From assembly GCA_020024185.1 (NCBI GenBank), contig JAHHUD010000032.1, positions 1-17,250 on the forward strand: a stretch of 17,250 bases of DNA, in the 5' to 3' direction. Position 1 is the first letter of the stretch. Each line of letters opens with the position of its first letter. This document shows, piece by piece, positions 6,769 to 14,202 of this stretch. This DNA is from Oscillospiraceae bacterium. Its GTDB lineage: Bacteria > Bacillota > Clostridia > Oscillospirales > Ruminococcaceae. The translations under genes were made by a program, and so were the position numbers. Under the pieces are notes generated by a model. The model was given only the letters and a program-made list of their open reading frames with translations, had not been told where the DNA came from and ran no database searches.

Positions 6769-7875
6769 GTGTTTATTATCAAAAAATTTATATCTTTATT
6801 ATTAGTCTTTTCTTTGGCTCTATCCGTTGTAGCTTGTAGTCAAAAAAATAATTCATCAAATACAAATTTATCTCAGAATAAGCAGGAAGTCATTGAAAAA
6901 AGAGAGTACAACTATATAACCGGTAAACCTTTTGCTGATGGTGAAAACAAGACCGAACGACCAGTGGCAGTCATGATTGATAATAATAAGCTTGCATTGC
7001 CACAGTCTGGCCTTGAATCTGCTGATTTAATTTACGAAATGGTTACAGAAGGTGGAATAACACGTCTTATGGCCGTTTACTCTAATTTGTCAAAAGTTTC
7101 TATAGCCGGCCCTGTTAGAAGTGCTCGTGACCAATTTGTTCAATTTGTGTTGCCACTAAACGCAATTTATGTTCATATCGGTACAAGCATTTATGCAAAT
7201 GATATGCTCAACTTTTATCACTATCAAGATATAGACGGATTATATCTTGGTGTAACAAGTTTTGATTTTGATAAGGCTCAGTCCGCTTATAAACCACACG
7301 AACACTGCTGGTATACAAAATCAAACCTTATTCAAGACGGTATAAATGCAACTGCTATTAACACAAGTGGAAATCTATATCCTGCTTTTAACTTTGCTGA
7401 CTATAAAAAAGGTCCGGTTAGCCTAAAAAATGCACAGGATGCAACCGAAATTTCTTTCCGTTTTTCAAGTTATGCCGATGCTGCAATGCATTATAATGCA
7501 AATGACGGAAAATATTATAAAGACAGCTTTGGTGCTCCTCAACTGGATAAAGAAACTGGCACACAAGTTAGTTTTGATAACTTTTTCTTGCTTAATACAA
7601 ACATTTCACTTTACCCTGATGGATTATGTACAAACTTTGATTTATCTCAAGGTGACGGATATTATTTTTATGGTGGTAAATACATTCCAATAAAATGGAG
7701 AAAAGGTCTGCCTGAAAATCCTTTGGTTATTACAGATGAAAATGATGATGTTATTGAAATAAATCCAGGTAAAAGTTATGTTGCTATTATAGATAGCAGT
7801 ATGTTGGAACATTTATCAATTTCAGGTGCTGTTCAAGAAGTTGAACAAAGCTCTGAAATTAAAAATCCGGCTTAA
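6769..7875 (+). CDS. DUF3048 (YerB-like) lipoprotein, copy 2
   Basis: This 368-residue lipoprotein is paralogous to the product of 4374-5552. A signal peptide ends in the lipobox VVAC (cysteine 23 counted from the GTG), followed by an N/S-rich spacer. DUF3048 hallmarks are RPVAVMIDN, LPQSGLESADLIYE, EGGITRLMAVY, GPVRSARDQF and YVHIG in the N-terminal domain, and DGYYFYGGK and GKSYVAIID in the C-terminal domain. The start is odd. The GTG at 6769 is one base after AGGA (6764-6767), too close to be served by it. In-frame ATT (6775) or ATC (6778) are better placed, and the codons after 6778 read like a normal KKF-type signal start. An in-frame stop at 6760 rules out anything further upstream. It is the second gene of the DUF368 operon and ends at a strong terminator. 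Function is unknown, probably at the outer face of the membrane. Confidence 0.88.
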   Translation: MFIIKKFISLLLVFSLALSVVACSQKNNSSNTNLSQNKQEVIEKREYNYITGKPFADGENKTERPVAVMIDNNKLALPQSGLESADLIYEMVTEGGITRLMAVYSNLSKVSIAGPVRSARDQFVQFVLPLNAIYVHIGTSIYANDMLNFYHYQDIDGLYLGVTSFDFDKAQSAYKPHEHCWYTKSNLIQDGINATAINTSGNLYPAFNFADYKKGPVSLKNAQDATEISFRFSSYADAAMHYNANDGKYYKDSFGAPQLDKETGTQVSFDNFFLLNTNISLYPDGLCTNFDLSQGDGYYFYGGKYIPIKWRKGLPENPLVITDENDDVIEINPGKSYVAIIDSSMLEHLSISGAVQEVEQSSEIKNPA

Positions 7876-7885
7876 CATTAAAATC

Positions 7886-7917
7886 AAAAGCTAATCGAAA
7901 TTTCGATTAGCTTTTTT
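7886..7917 (+). terminator. Bidirectional intrinsic terminator between convergent genes
   Basis: A 30-base perfect palindrome (7886-7915) has the arm AAAAGCTAATCGAAA and its complement, followed by a T tract on the plus strand and TTTTGATTT on the minus strand. It is 10 bases after the DUF3048 stop and 11 bases past the stop of the convergent GHL10 gene, and can serve both. Confidence 0.92.
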
Positions 7918-7926
7918 ATTTATGTA

Positions 7927-9276
7927 TTATTTAAGACTGTCTTTTAAGTGTTGTATTTCACTGTCTGCAAGAGTTTTGTATTCTGTATTATTAAATAAGT
8001 TATCATATCTATATATTGCAAATCCACTTATACCATTTATAGAATTTAAAGCATTAACTTGTTTCATTAAGTTATTTCCGCTTTCCCATTCACTTTGGTC
8101 GTTTGAACCTCCATCTCCTGCCCCTATTCTATACGCACCAAGTCCTATATATAATTTTACATTTTCATTTCTTGGATATGACGCCCATTTTTCTGACAAA
8201 TTTACAAATTGATAATCTGTTCTTCCAGATGATGTCAAATACCCAAAGCCCCAATATAACTGTGGCATAATATAATCCACATAACCACTTTCTTTAAGCC
8301 ACAAGTTTACATCGCTGTACTGCATATTAAAATTATTATCATTATTCCCCTGTGGACTAATTCCAAAAGTTATTGTATTATCTTTTGCTTTTATTGCTGA
8401 GTATATTTTTTTAACCAAAGTATTCACATTTTCTCTTCTCCAGTCTGCCTGGGATAAAGTTGTTCCACTCAAATCATAATTTGATTTATCAATTGATAAA
8501 TCAGTTGTTGGATAAAAATAGTCATCAAGATGAATTCCATCAACATCATAATTTTCAACTATTTCTTCAATTCCTTTTACAACTAAATTTTGAACCTGTT
8601 CCAGTGCCGGATTATAATAAACTCCACCTTCTACATTAAAAACCAAGCTTGTATCATTAGCTGGATTATTTTTAGCAATATTTGCCGGCTTTTTGCTACT
8701 CAAACGCACTCTATAAGGATTAACCCACGCCTCTATTCTAAGTCCGTTTTCGTGAGCAATATTAACCATTTCAGAAAGTGGGTCATAAGATATTCCATCT
8801 CCCTGTGTTCCGGTTATAAGATGACTTGTTGGGAATATATTAGATTTATATAAGGCATCTCCAAATGGTCTAACTTGAACAATAACTGTATTAAGCCCCA
8901 AGTCTTTACAGTTTTTAAATATTTTACTAATGTCATTAACAAAATTCTCTTTATTTGAAAAGTTTATATTTTCAAATTCAATATAGCTTATCCACATTGC
9001 TTTATATGTACTATTATCCAAGTTAATCTGTGGTTTTTTGTTGTTTTGAGTATCATCCTTAATTTCCGAATTTTCACCTGAATTTAAACTTTCATCTACT
9101 TTTGTTTTACTATCTGTTTTATTAGAATTTTTATCTGTATAAATACTATCTTGTTTTTCTATATCATGATTAGCATTTGTTTGTTTTACTTTAAAATATA
9201 GACCTGTAATAACAGATAAAATCAGAAACATGCCAATAACAACCATGATACCCATTATATTTTTTTTATTTTTCAC
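7927..9276 (-). CDS. Membrane-anchored GHL10/DUF187 family glycosyl hydrolase-like protein
   Basis: This 449-residue protein has a short charged N-terminus, one hydrophobic segment (about 8-28, signal anchor), an acidic/asparagine-rich linker to about residue 85, and a GHL10 domain (DUF187, YngK-like) to the end. Domain features include YKAMWISYIEFENI at its start, TVIVQVRPFGDALY, the EAWVNPYRVR strand and DVDGIHLDDYFYP, which holds the acidic pair expected at the barrel's active site. Family members are predicted TIM-barrel hydrolases acting on extracellular or cell-wall glycans; substrates are largely unproven. The start is GTG at 9276 with AGGAG 6 bases upstream. It converges with the second DUF3048 gene and has its own promoter. 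With the lipid-carrier translocase nearby this is an envelope neighbourhood, but a functional link is only inference. Confidence 0.87.
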   Translation of the reverse strand: MKNKKNIMGIMVVIGMFLILSVITGLYFKVKQTNANHDIEKQDSIYTDKNSNKTDSKTKVDESLNSGENSEIKDDTQNNKKPQINLDNSTYKAMWISYIEFENINFSNKENFVNDISKIFKNCKDLGLNTVIVQVRPFGDALYKSNIFPTSHLITGTQGDGISYDPLSEMVNIAHENGLRIEAWVNPYRVRLSSKKPANIAKNNPANDTSLVFNVEGGVYYNPALEQVQNLVVKGIEEIVENYDVDGIHLDDYFYPTTDLSIDKSNYDLSGTTLSQADWRRENVNTLVKKIYSAIKAKDNTITFGISPQGNNDNNFNMQYSDVNLWLKESGYVDYIMPQLYWGFGYLTSSGRTDYQFVNLSEKWASYPRNENVKLYIGLGAYRIGAGDGGSNDQSEWESGNNLMKQVNALNSINGISGFAIYRYDNLFNNTEYKTLADSEIQHLKDSLK

Positions 9277-9325
9277 CTTTTTCTCCTATCTTTTATTATG
9301 AACATCAATAATCTTATATATATAT

Positions 9326-9354
9326 ATTATCATATAGACTGAGAAATTTCGCAA
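9326..9354 (-). promoter_or_regulatory. Promoter of the GHL10 gene
   Basis: On the minus strand -35 TTGCGA (9349-9354) is followed after 17 bases by -10 GATAAT (9326-9331), with a TAT-rich flank. This gives a 5' untranslated region of about 40 bases before the GTG at 9276. Confidence 0.5.
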
Positions 9355-9473
9355 ATAAATTTAAAACTATTTTTATTATATTACTTATAAAGTTATATAT
9401 TTTAAAAGATATGTTTTAATATCTATAATATTAGTTATTCAAATTTTACTATTTTAATTCCTAATAAAATAAA

Positions 9474-9500
9474 AAACGCCTCTATTTTATAGAGGCGTTT
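9474..9500 (-). terminator. Intrinsic terminator of the flavoprotein-cmk-plsC-ispH operon
   Basis: An 11-bp stem (9474-9484 with 9490-9500, core ACGCCTCTA/TAGAGGCGT) ends on the minus strand in GTTTTTTATTTT. It starts 11 bases past the ispH-S1 stop at 9512 and is the only terminator seen in this operon. Confidence 0.92.
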
Positions 9501-9511
9501 ATATTTAGAAA

Positions 9512-11470
9512 TTATTCAGCAACTTCTTCTGTTTCTTCAGCTTTAGCTGGAGCTTCTTTAGTTTGTTTGATAGAAAGACTTACACGTTTTGCTTCAAGGT
9601 CAACACCGATAAGTTTAACTTCAACTTCTTGACCAACTTTAAGAACTGTGTTTGGATCTTCAACTCTGTCGTAAGAAATTTCAGAGATGTGAACAAGTCC
9701 GTCAACACCTGGAAGAATTTTTACAAAAGCGCCAAATTTTGTGATAGAAACAACTTTAGCTGTGAAAATTGTGCCCAATGGGTATTCTGTTTCAAATTTT
9801 GTCCATGGGTTATCTTCTTCTTTTTTGTGACCAAGGCTAACTTTGCCTGCTTCTCTGTCCAAAGATTTAACAAATACATCAATGGATTGGCCAACTGTGA
9901 GAACTTCTGCTGGGTGTTTAATTTTTTCCCATGTGATTTCTGAGAGGTGAACAAGACCATCTACGCCACCGATATCAACAAATGCACCGTATCTTGTAAG
10001 GGATTTAACTGTACCTGTGTAGTGTTTACCTTCTTCAACTTCTGCCCAGAATTTTTCTTTAAGTTCATTGTTTGCAGCATCTTTAACTGCTTTGATGGAG
10101 CCGATAACTTTTCTTCTGCCGCCATCTCTTGTGCATTCAATAATTTTGATTTCTTGTTTTGTTTTAACAAGGTCTTCAAGATTTTCATTTCTGCCAGCTG
10201 CAAGAGATTTTGGAATAAATACTCTAACGCCTTTAACAAATGCAACAAGGCCACCGTTAACTGCTTCTGTGATAGTTGCTGTAAGAACTTCACCAGATTC
10301 TGCTGCAGCTTCAACCACGCCTTCGCCTTCACGTTCGTCAAGTCTCTTTTTAGAGAGTTGCACTTCGCCAGCATTGTCGTCAGTTTTAATAACGATGAGG
10401 TTAAGCTCGTCACCTTTCTTCACTAAATCTTCAAGTCTTGCACTTGGGTCTGCGCTAAATTCACTAGCTTTAACTGTACCAGTGTAACGACAGTTTGGAA
10501 TAGAAACGATAATTTCTTTTGCTGTAACGCTTTCTACAACTGCGCTTACTACAGCATTTCTGTGAAGTTTTACTTCAGAACCTTCAAATTCTGCGAGCAT
10601 CGCTCCAAAGTCCATTTCTAAGTCACGATTCATATCGCTCATGTTATTAAGTACCTCCTGAATTATGAACGCCGGGGTGCTTGCACCTGCTGTGACGCCC
10701 ACATTTTGAATATTTATAAAAAGCTCCGGTAAGAGCTCATTACCAGTTTCAACACTTATTGTCTTACAATAAGCTTTACACACATCCACAAGTTTTTGAG
10801 TATTGGAAGAATGTCTGCCTCCAATGACAACCATTGCATCGTTATTTTTCGCCAAAATCTCTGCTTCTGTCTGTCTTTCTTGTGTTGCTCTACATATTGT
10901 ATCAAATATTTCGCAATTTGTACATAGTTTTTTTATGATATTTAAACTTTCTTGCCATTTTTTGAGCATATATGTCGTCTGAGCTACCAAAGCTAGTGGT
11001 TTAGTGGCATTATCTCCCATTTTTAGCCATTTTTCCAGCTCATCAGGTTCGTTAAAAACCATAACTTCAGTACAACAATAACTTACTATTCCTTGAACTT
11101 CAGGATGGTTTTTATCTCCTGCAACAAGCATTGTTCTTTTATCTTTTGCTATTTTTTCGGCAAGATTATGTATTTTTTTTACATAAGGACAAGTTGCATC
11201 ATGTGTTACAACGCCCATATTTTTTAATTGGTCATATATATTTTTCTGTATACCATGACTTCTTATAACAACTTCATAACCTTCTGGAATTTCAGTATTT
11301 TCCAAGGTTATAACACCATTATTTTCTAAATCTGCAACCAGTTGCTTGTTATGTATAAGTTCTCCAAGAGTTGCAACCTTTTTACCTTCCTTTGCAAGAT
11401 TGTATGTAAGGTCAACTGCTCTTTTAACTCCAAAACAGAAACCTGCTGTTTTTGCTTTAGTGATGTGCAT
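9512..11470 (-). CDS. ispH: IspH (HMBPP reductase) fused to four S1 RNA-binding domains
   Basis: This is a 652-residue fusion. Residues 1-280 are 4-hydroxy-3-methylbut-2-enyl diphosphate reductase, the last enzyme of the MEP isoprenoid pathway. The three 4Fe-4S cysteines are Cys12 (GFCFG), Cys94 (ATCPYV) and Cys193 (TICRAT). The substrate and proton-relay residues His40, His122 and Glu124 (HPEVQG) are present, with QTTY near 164 and TAGAST near 259. After a linker (MDFGAML) come four S1 domains at about 304-375, 391-461, 481-548 and 564-635, the last two being the most canonical (RYGAFVDIGGVDGLVHLSE and FGAFVKILPGVDGLVHISE). The tail is acidic. I start at ATG 11470, which has GGAGG 7 bases upstream; an upstream in-frame extension to 11506 lacks a site. 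It overlaps the plsC end by 14 bases. This fusion is known in Clostridia, where it replaces a separate ribosomal protein S1-like gene. Confidence 0.95.
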   Translation of the reverse strand: MHITKAKTAGFCFGVKRAVDLTYNLAKEGKKVATLGELIHNKQLVADLENNGVITLENTEIPEGYEVVIRSHGIQKNIYDQLKNMGVVTHDATCPYVKKIHNLAEKIAKDKRTMLVAGDKNHPEVQGIVSYCCTEVMVFNEPDELEKWLKMGDNATKPLALVAQTTYMLKKWQESLNIIKKLCTNCEIFDTICRATQERQTEAEILAKNNDAMVVIGGRHSSNTQKLVDVCKAYCKTISVETGNELLPELFINIQNVGVTAGASTPAFIIQEVLNNMSDMNRDLEMDFGAMLAEFEGSEVKLHRNAVVSAVVESVTAKEIIVSIPNCRYTGTVKASEFSADPSARLEDLVKKGDELNLIVIKTDDNAGEVQLSKKRLDEREGEGVVEAAAESGEVLTATITEAVNGGLVAFVKGVRVFIPKSLAAGRNENLEDLVKTKQEIKIIECTRDGGRRKVIGSIKAVKDAANNELKEKFWAEVEEGKHYTGTVKSLTRYGAFVDIGGVDGLVHLSEITWEKIKHPAEVLTVGQSIDVFVKSLDREAGKVSLGHKKEEDNPWTKFETEYPLGTIFTAKVVSITKFGAFVKILPGVDGLVHISEISYDRVEDPNTVLKVGQEVEVKLIGVDLEAKRVSLSIKQTKEAPAKAEETEEVAE

Positions 11471-12086
11471 TGTATTCCTCCAAAAGATTATTAAGGCTAT
11501 TTTCAAGCATAGCTTTTGTATCTCTTATCTGTTGACGGCTTCCGCTGTCAAGTTGAGTTTGTTCTATTGTAAGTGGTTCTCCAAAGTTTACCACAACTTT
11601 TCCAAAAAATTTCATACCGCCGTCTTTTGTATCATATATAATACGACAAGGTATAATGTCGGCAGATGTTCCAGCTGCAATCATAAATGCACCGCTTTTA
11701 AGTTTACCCATTTGATTTGAACCACTTCTTGTACCCTCTGGAAAAATAAGCATACCGGAACCATTTCTGATATCGCTCATAGCTTTTTCAATAACTCCCT
11801 TGTCACCTTTACCTCTATCTACCGGTATAACACCAACTTGAGTAAACATCCATGAAAGTATTGGCCCTTTAAAAAGCTCTGCTTTACCTAAAATAGAAAG
11901 CTTTTTACCCCATCCTCTTACAATAACTATAAAAATAGGGTCTAGCATAGAAACATGGTTTGCACAAATCACATAAGGTCTCCCGTTGGATTTGTATTCT
12001 TGAATGATTTCTTTACCGGTAACTTTGATATTAAAAATTATTCTAAACACCAAACTTACCAAACAAAACATTATTATATAAAACAT
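11457..12086 (-). CDS. plsC: 1-acyl-sn-glycerol-3-phosphate acyltransferase (PlsC family)
   Basis: This 209-residue membrane-associated acyltransferase makes phosphatidic acid in glycerophospholipid synthesis. An N-terminal hydrophobic segment (about 2-20) is followed by the catalytic HX4D motif NHVSMLDP (His44, Asp49) and the substrate-binding motif FPEGTRS (115-121). GVIPVDRG (85-92) is the third conserved block. Length is normal for the short PlsC type. GAGGA lies about 12 bases before the ATG at 12086; an out-of-frame ATG 8 bases upstream has better spacing but reaches a stop after six codons. It lies 29 bases after cmk and its 3' end overlaps the ispH start, consistent with one operon. 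Confidence 0.93.
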   Translation of the reverse strand: MFYIIMFCLVSLVFRIIFNIKVTGKEIIQEYKSNGRPYVICANHVSMLDPIFIVIVRGWGKKLSILGKAELFKGPILSWMFTQVGVIPVDRGKGDKGVIEKAMSDIRNGSGMLIFPEGTRSGSNQMGKLKSGAFMIAAGTSADIIPCRIIYDTKDGGMKFFGKVVVNFGEPLTIEQTQLDSGSRQQIRDTKAMLENSLNNLLEEYNAHH

Positions 12087-12115
12087 TTTATCATTTATTC
12101 CTCTATATAAAAATA

Positions 12116-12787
12116 TTATAACATTTTGCTTTTTACAATTTCGAGAACAGAATTATATGCCTGTTCAAAATTTTTATATGTTGTATCAAGCAAAATTGCA
12201 TCGTCAGCTTGTCTTAAAGGAGATTCTGCACGGTTTGTATCATTGTGGTCACGAGTGATAATGTCTTCAAGCACTTCCTGAAATGAAATGTTTTGACCTT
12301 TTTCCAAAAGCTCGTTATGTCTTCTTTTAGCTCTTACTGTTGCATCACCAACAATAAATATTTTGATTTCTGCATCTGGTAAAACAACAGTGCCAATATC
12401 TCTGCCGTCCATTATTACACTTTGTGATTTTGCAACATCTCTTTGTGCATTTAAAAGGTAACTTCTAACACCTTTATATGCAGAAACTTTACTTGCAGCC
12501 ATAGAAACTTCATTCATACGGATTTCTTTAGAAACATCTGTACCATTTAAAAGTATTCTCTGTTCACCTTCAACATATTTAAGTTCAATTTTTATTTGTT
12601 CTAAAACAGAACAAACCTTATCTTCATCATTAACATCAATGTTATTTTTCAAACAGAAAAGCCCTATTGTACGATACATTGCTCCTGTATCAACATAAAC
12701 AAAACCGAGTTCTGCTGAAAGTCTTTTCGCTATTGTACTTTTACCTGCTCCAGAAGGACCATCTAATGCTATACGATAGTTTTTCAT
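12116..12787 (-). CDS. cmk: Cytidylate kinase
   Basis: This cytoplasmic (d)CMP kinase of about 223 residues phosphorylates CMP and dCMP with ATP. The P-loop GPSGAGKST lies near the N-terminus, followed by the nucleotide-binding VDTGAMYRTIG. MDGRDIGTVVLPDAEIKIF is the family hallmark, then the arginine-rich lid with RAKRRHNELLEKG and DHNDTNRAESPLRQADDAI. All core motifs are intact and the length is typical. I choose the ATG at 12787, about 10 bases after AGGA; the in-frame ATG at 12793 is only 4 bases away from it but remains possible. It starts a few bases after the flavoprotein gene ends and is followed by plsC, an arrangement common in Clostridia. Confidence 0.95.
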   Translation of the reverse strand: MKNYRIALDGPSGAGKSTIAKRLSAELGFVYVDTGAMYRTIGLFCLKNNIDVNDEDKVCSVLEQIKIELKYVEGEQRILLNGTDVSKEIRMNEVSMAASKVSAYKGVRSYLLNAQRDVAKSQSVIMDGRDIGTVVLPDAEIKIFIVGDATVRAKRRHNELLEKGQNISFQEVLEDIITRDHNDTNRAESPLRQADDAILLDTTYKNFEQAYNSVLEIVKSKML

Positions 12788-12801
12788 AATCATAATTTCC
12801 T

Positions 12802-14019
12802 TTATATTTCATTTATTGCCGTAGCTGCTGCATAAGCTGAGCTGAATGCTATTTGAAGATTGTATCCACCTGTATAAGCGTCAACATCAAGAACTTCTCC
12901 TATAAAATATAATCCATCACAAAGTTTTGATTGCATTGTTTTTGGATTAATTTCTTTTACACAAACTCCACCTGATGTTATAACTGCAATATCTAATTTA
13001 TACTTTGAATTAAGTGGAATTTCAAAATTTTTAAGTAGTTCAACTAATCTCAATCTCTCTGGTCTTGTAATTTGATTTACAGATTTTTCTGTATCTATTC
13101 CCCACACTTTAAGCATAACCGGTATCATGGATTTTGGCAAAAGCCATTCAAGACTATTTATAGCCTTTTTGCTGTGCAGTTTTTCAAAGTCATCACATAT
13201 ACGTTTATATAAAACTTCATTTGTCAAAGCCGGTTTTAAATCTATAACAGCTTTATATTGCTGAATATCTTTATCTTTTATATGGCATGAAGCTGATAAC
13301 ACCAATGGCCCTGATATACCAAAATGGGTAAACAGCATTTCACCTTGTTCGCTGAAAACTTTTTTCTTTTTATGTACAAGTGATAAGGTTACATTTTTAA
13401 GTGATAACCCCATCATTTCTTTACACATATTACCATTTTCAACAAGTGGAACAAGACTTGCTGTTGGAGTAATAATTTTATGTCCTGCTTGTTGTGCAAA
13501 ACGGTATCCGTCTCCGGTTGAGCCTGTTTTCTTATAAGATAATCCACCTGTTGCAACTATAACTTTATCTGCAAAAAGCTTTTTACCACTTTTTAACACA
13601 ACACCTTTAACAACATTTTCTTCTATGATTAGTTTATCAACCTCATCGTAAATTATATTTGCTTTTTTACAATGTCTTTCCAAAGCTTTTTTTATATCCA
13701 TTGCACTATCGCTTACCGGAAAAACTCTTCTGCCACGTTCTGTTTTAAGTGGCACTCCCATATTTTCAAAAAATTCCATAACCTTTGACGGTGGAAATTG
13801 ATAAACTGATGAAAACATAAATTTGGGGTTTGTTCGTATATTTTTAAGAATATTTTCCTCGTCACTGTCATTAGTAACATTACAACGACCTTTACCTGTA
13901 ACAAGTAATTTTTTTCCACACGTTTCCATGTGTTCTATAATTGTAACATCATTGTGCTGTGTCATAAAGCCGGCACAGAAAAGTCCTGCTGCTCCACCAC
14001 CTATTACAATAACTTTCAT
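12802..14019 (-). CDS. HI0933/YhiN-family FAD-dependent oxidoreductase
   Basis: This 405-residue flavoprotein belongs to the HI0933 family (also annotated aminoacetone oxidase-like or BaiN). The N-terminal dinucleotide-binding motif is VIVIGGGAAGLFCAG. It is followed by the family signature GKKLLVTGKGRCNVTN, then VATGGLSYKKTGSTGDGY in the middle. The C-terminus carries VITSGGVCVKEI and FIGEVLDVDAYTGGYNLQIA, which closes the FAD site. The physiological reaction of most members is unknown, and the BaiN label does not show bile-acid metabolism here. I start at ATG 14019, with GAGG 5 bases upstream; the GTG at 14025 overlaps that site. It is the first gene of the minus-strand operon with cmk, plsC and ispH-S1. 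Confidence 0.92.
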   Translation of the reverse strand: MKVIVIGGGAAGLFCAGFMTQHNDVTIIEHMETCGKKLLVTGKGRCNVTNDSDEENILKNIRTNPKFMFSSVYQFPPSKVMEFFENMGVPLKTERGRRVFPVSDSAMDIKKALERHCKKANIIYDEVDKLIIEENVVKGVVLKSGKKLFADKVIVATGGLSYKKTGSTGDGYRFAQQAGHKIITPTASLVPLVENGNMCKEMMGLSLKNVTLSLVHKKKKVFSEQGEMLFTHFGISGPLVLSASCHIKDKDIQQYKAVIDLKPALTNEVLYKRICDDFEKLHSKKAINSLEWLLPKSMIPVMLKVWGIDTEKSVNQITRPERLRLVELLKNFEIPLNSKYKLDIAVITSGGVCVKEINPKTMQSKLCDGLYFIGEVLDVDAYTGGYNLQIAFSSAYAAATAINEI

Positions 14020-14063
14020 CTTCACCTCAAAAAATTCATAAATTCATTTACATTTAAGTTTAT

Positions 14064-14093
14064 ATTGTAACATACTTATTATATTTACCGCAA
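14064..14093 (-). promoter_or_regulatory. Promoter of the flavoprotein-cmk-plsC-ispH operon
   Basis: On the minus strand -35 TTGCGG (14088-14093) is followed after 18 bases by -10 TACAAT (14064-14069), extended by an upstream TG. It is the only promoter-like sequence found ahead of these four closely spaced genes. Confidence 0.5.
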
Positions 14094-14139
14094 CTTTTTA
14101 TATGGTAAATAAACTTTTCTCCATGGTATTTTATTGTCC

Positions 14140-14169
14140 TTGATATTACACTATTTTATATGATAAAAT
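14140..14169 (+). promoter_or_regulatory. Promoter of the ABC-F gene
   Basis: -35 TTGATA (14140-14145) and -10 TAAAAT (14164-14169) are 18 bases apart, with TG immediately before the -10. The start would be about 25 bases before the ATG at 14203. Confidence 0.55.
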
Positions 14170-14202
14170 TAACAATTAGGTACTTTTTATTAAGAAAGGT
14201 TT

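Noticed and set aside
9407..9424. AGATAT/ATATCT inverted repeat in the gap after the GHL10 promoter
   Set aside because: Six-base A/T-rich arms, no T tract and no gene end nearby; the true operon terminator is at 9474-9500.
9563..10487. Long plus-strand open frames opposite ispH-S1
   Set aside because: They lie antisense to clear S1 domains, have cysteine/phenylalanine/asparagine-rich or serine-rich translations, and lack ribosome binding sites; they are shadows of the real gene.
12802..14019. Bile-acid dehydroxylation gene baiN
   Set aside because: The family signature is broad; the neighbours are cmk, plsC and ispH, and no other bai genes are present, so the name would overstate function.
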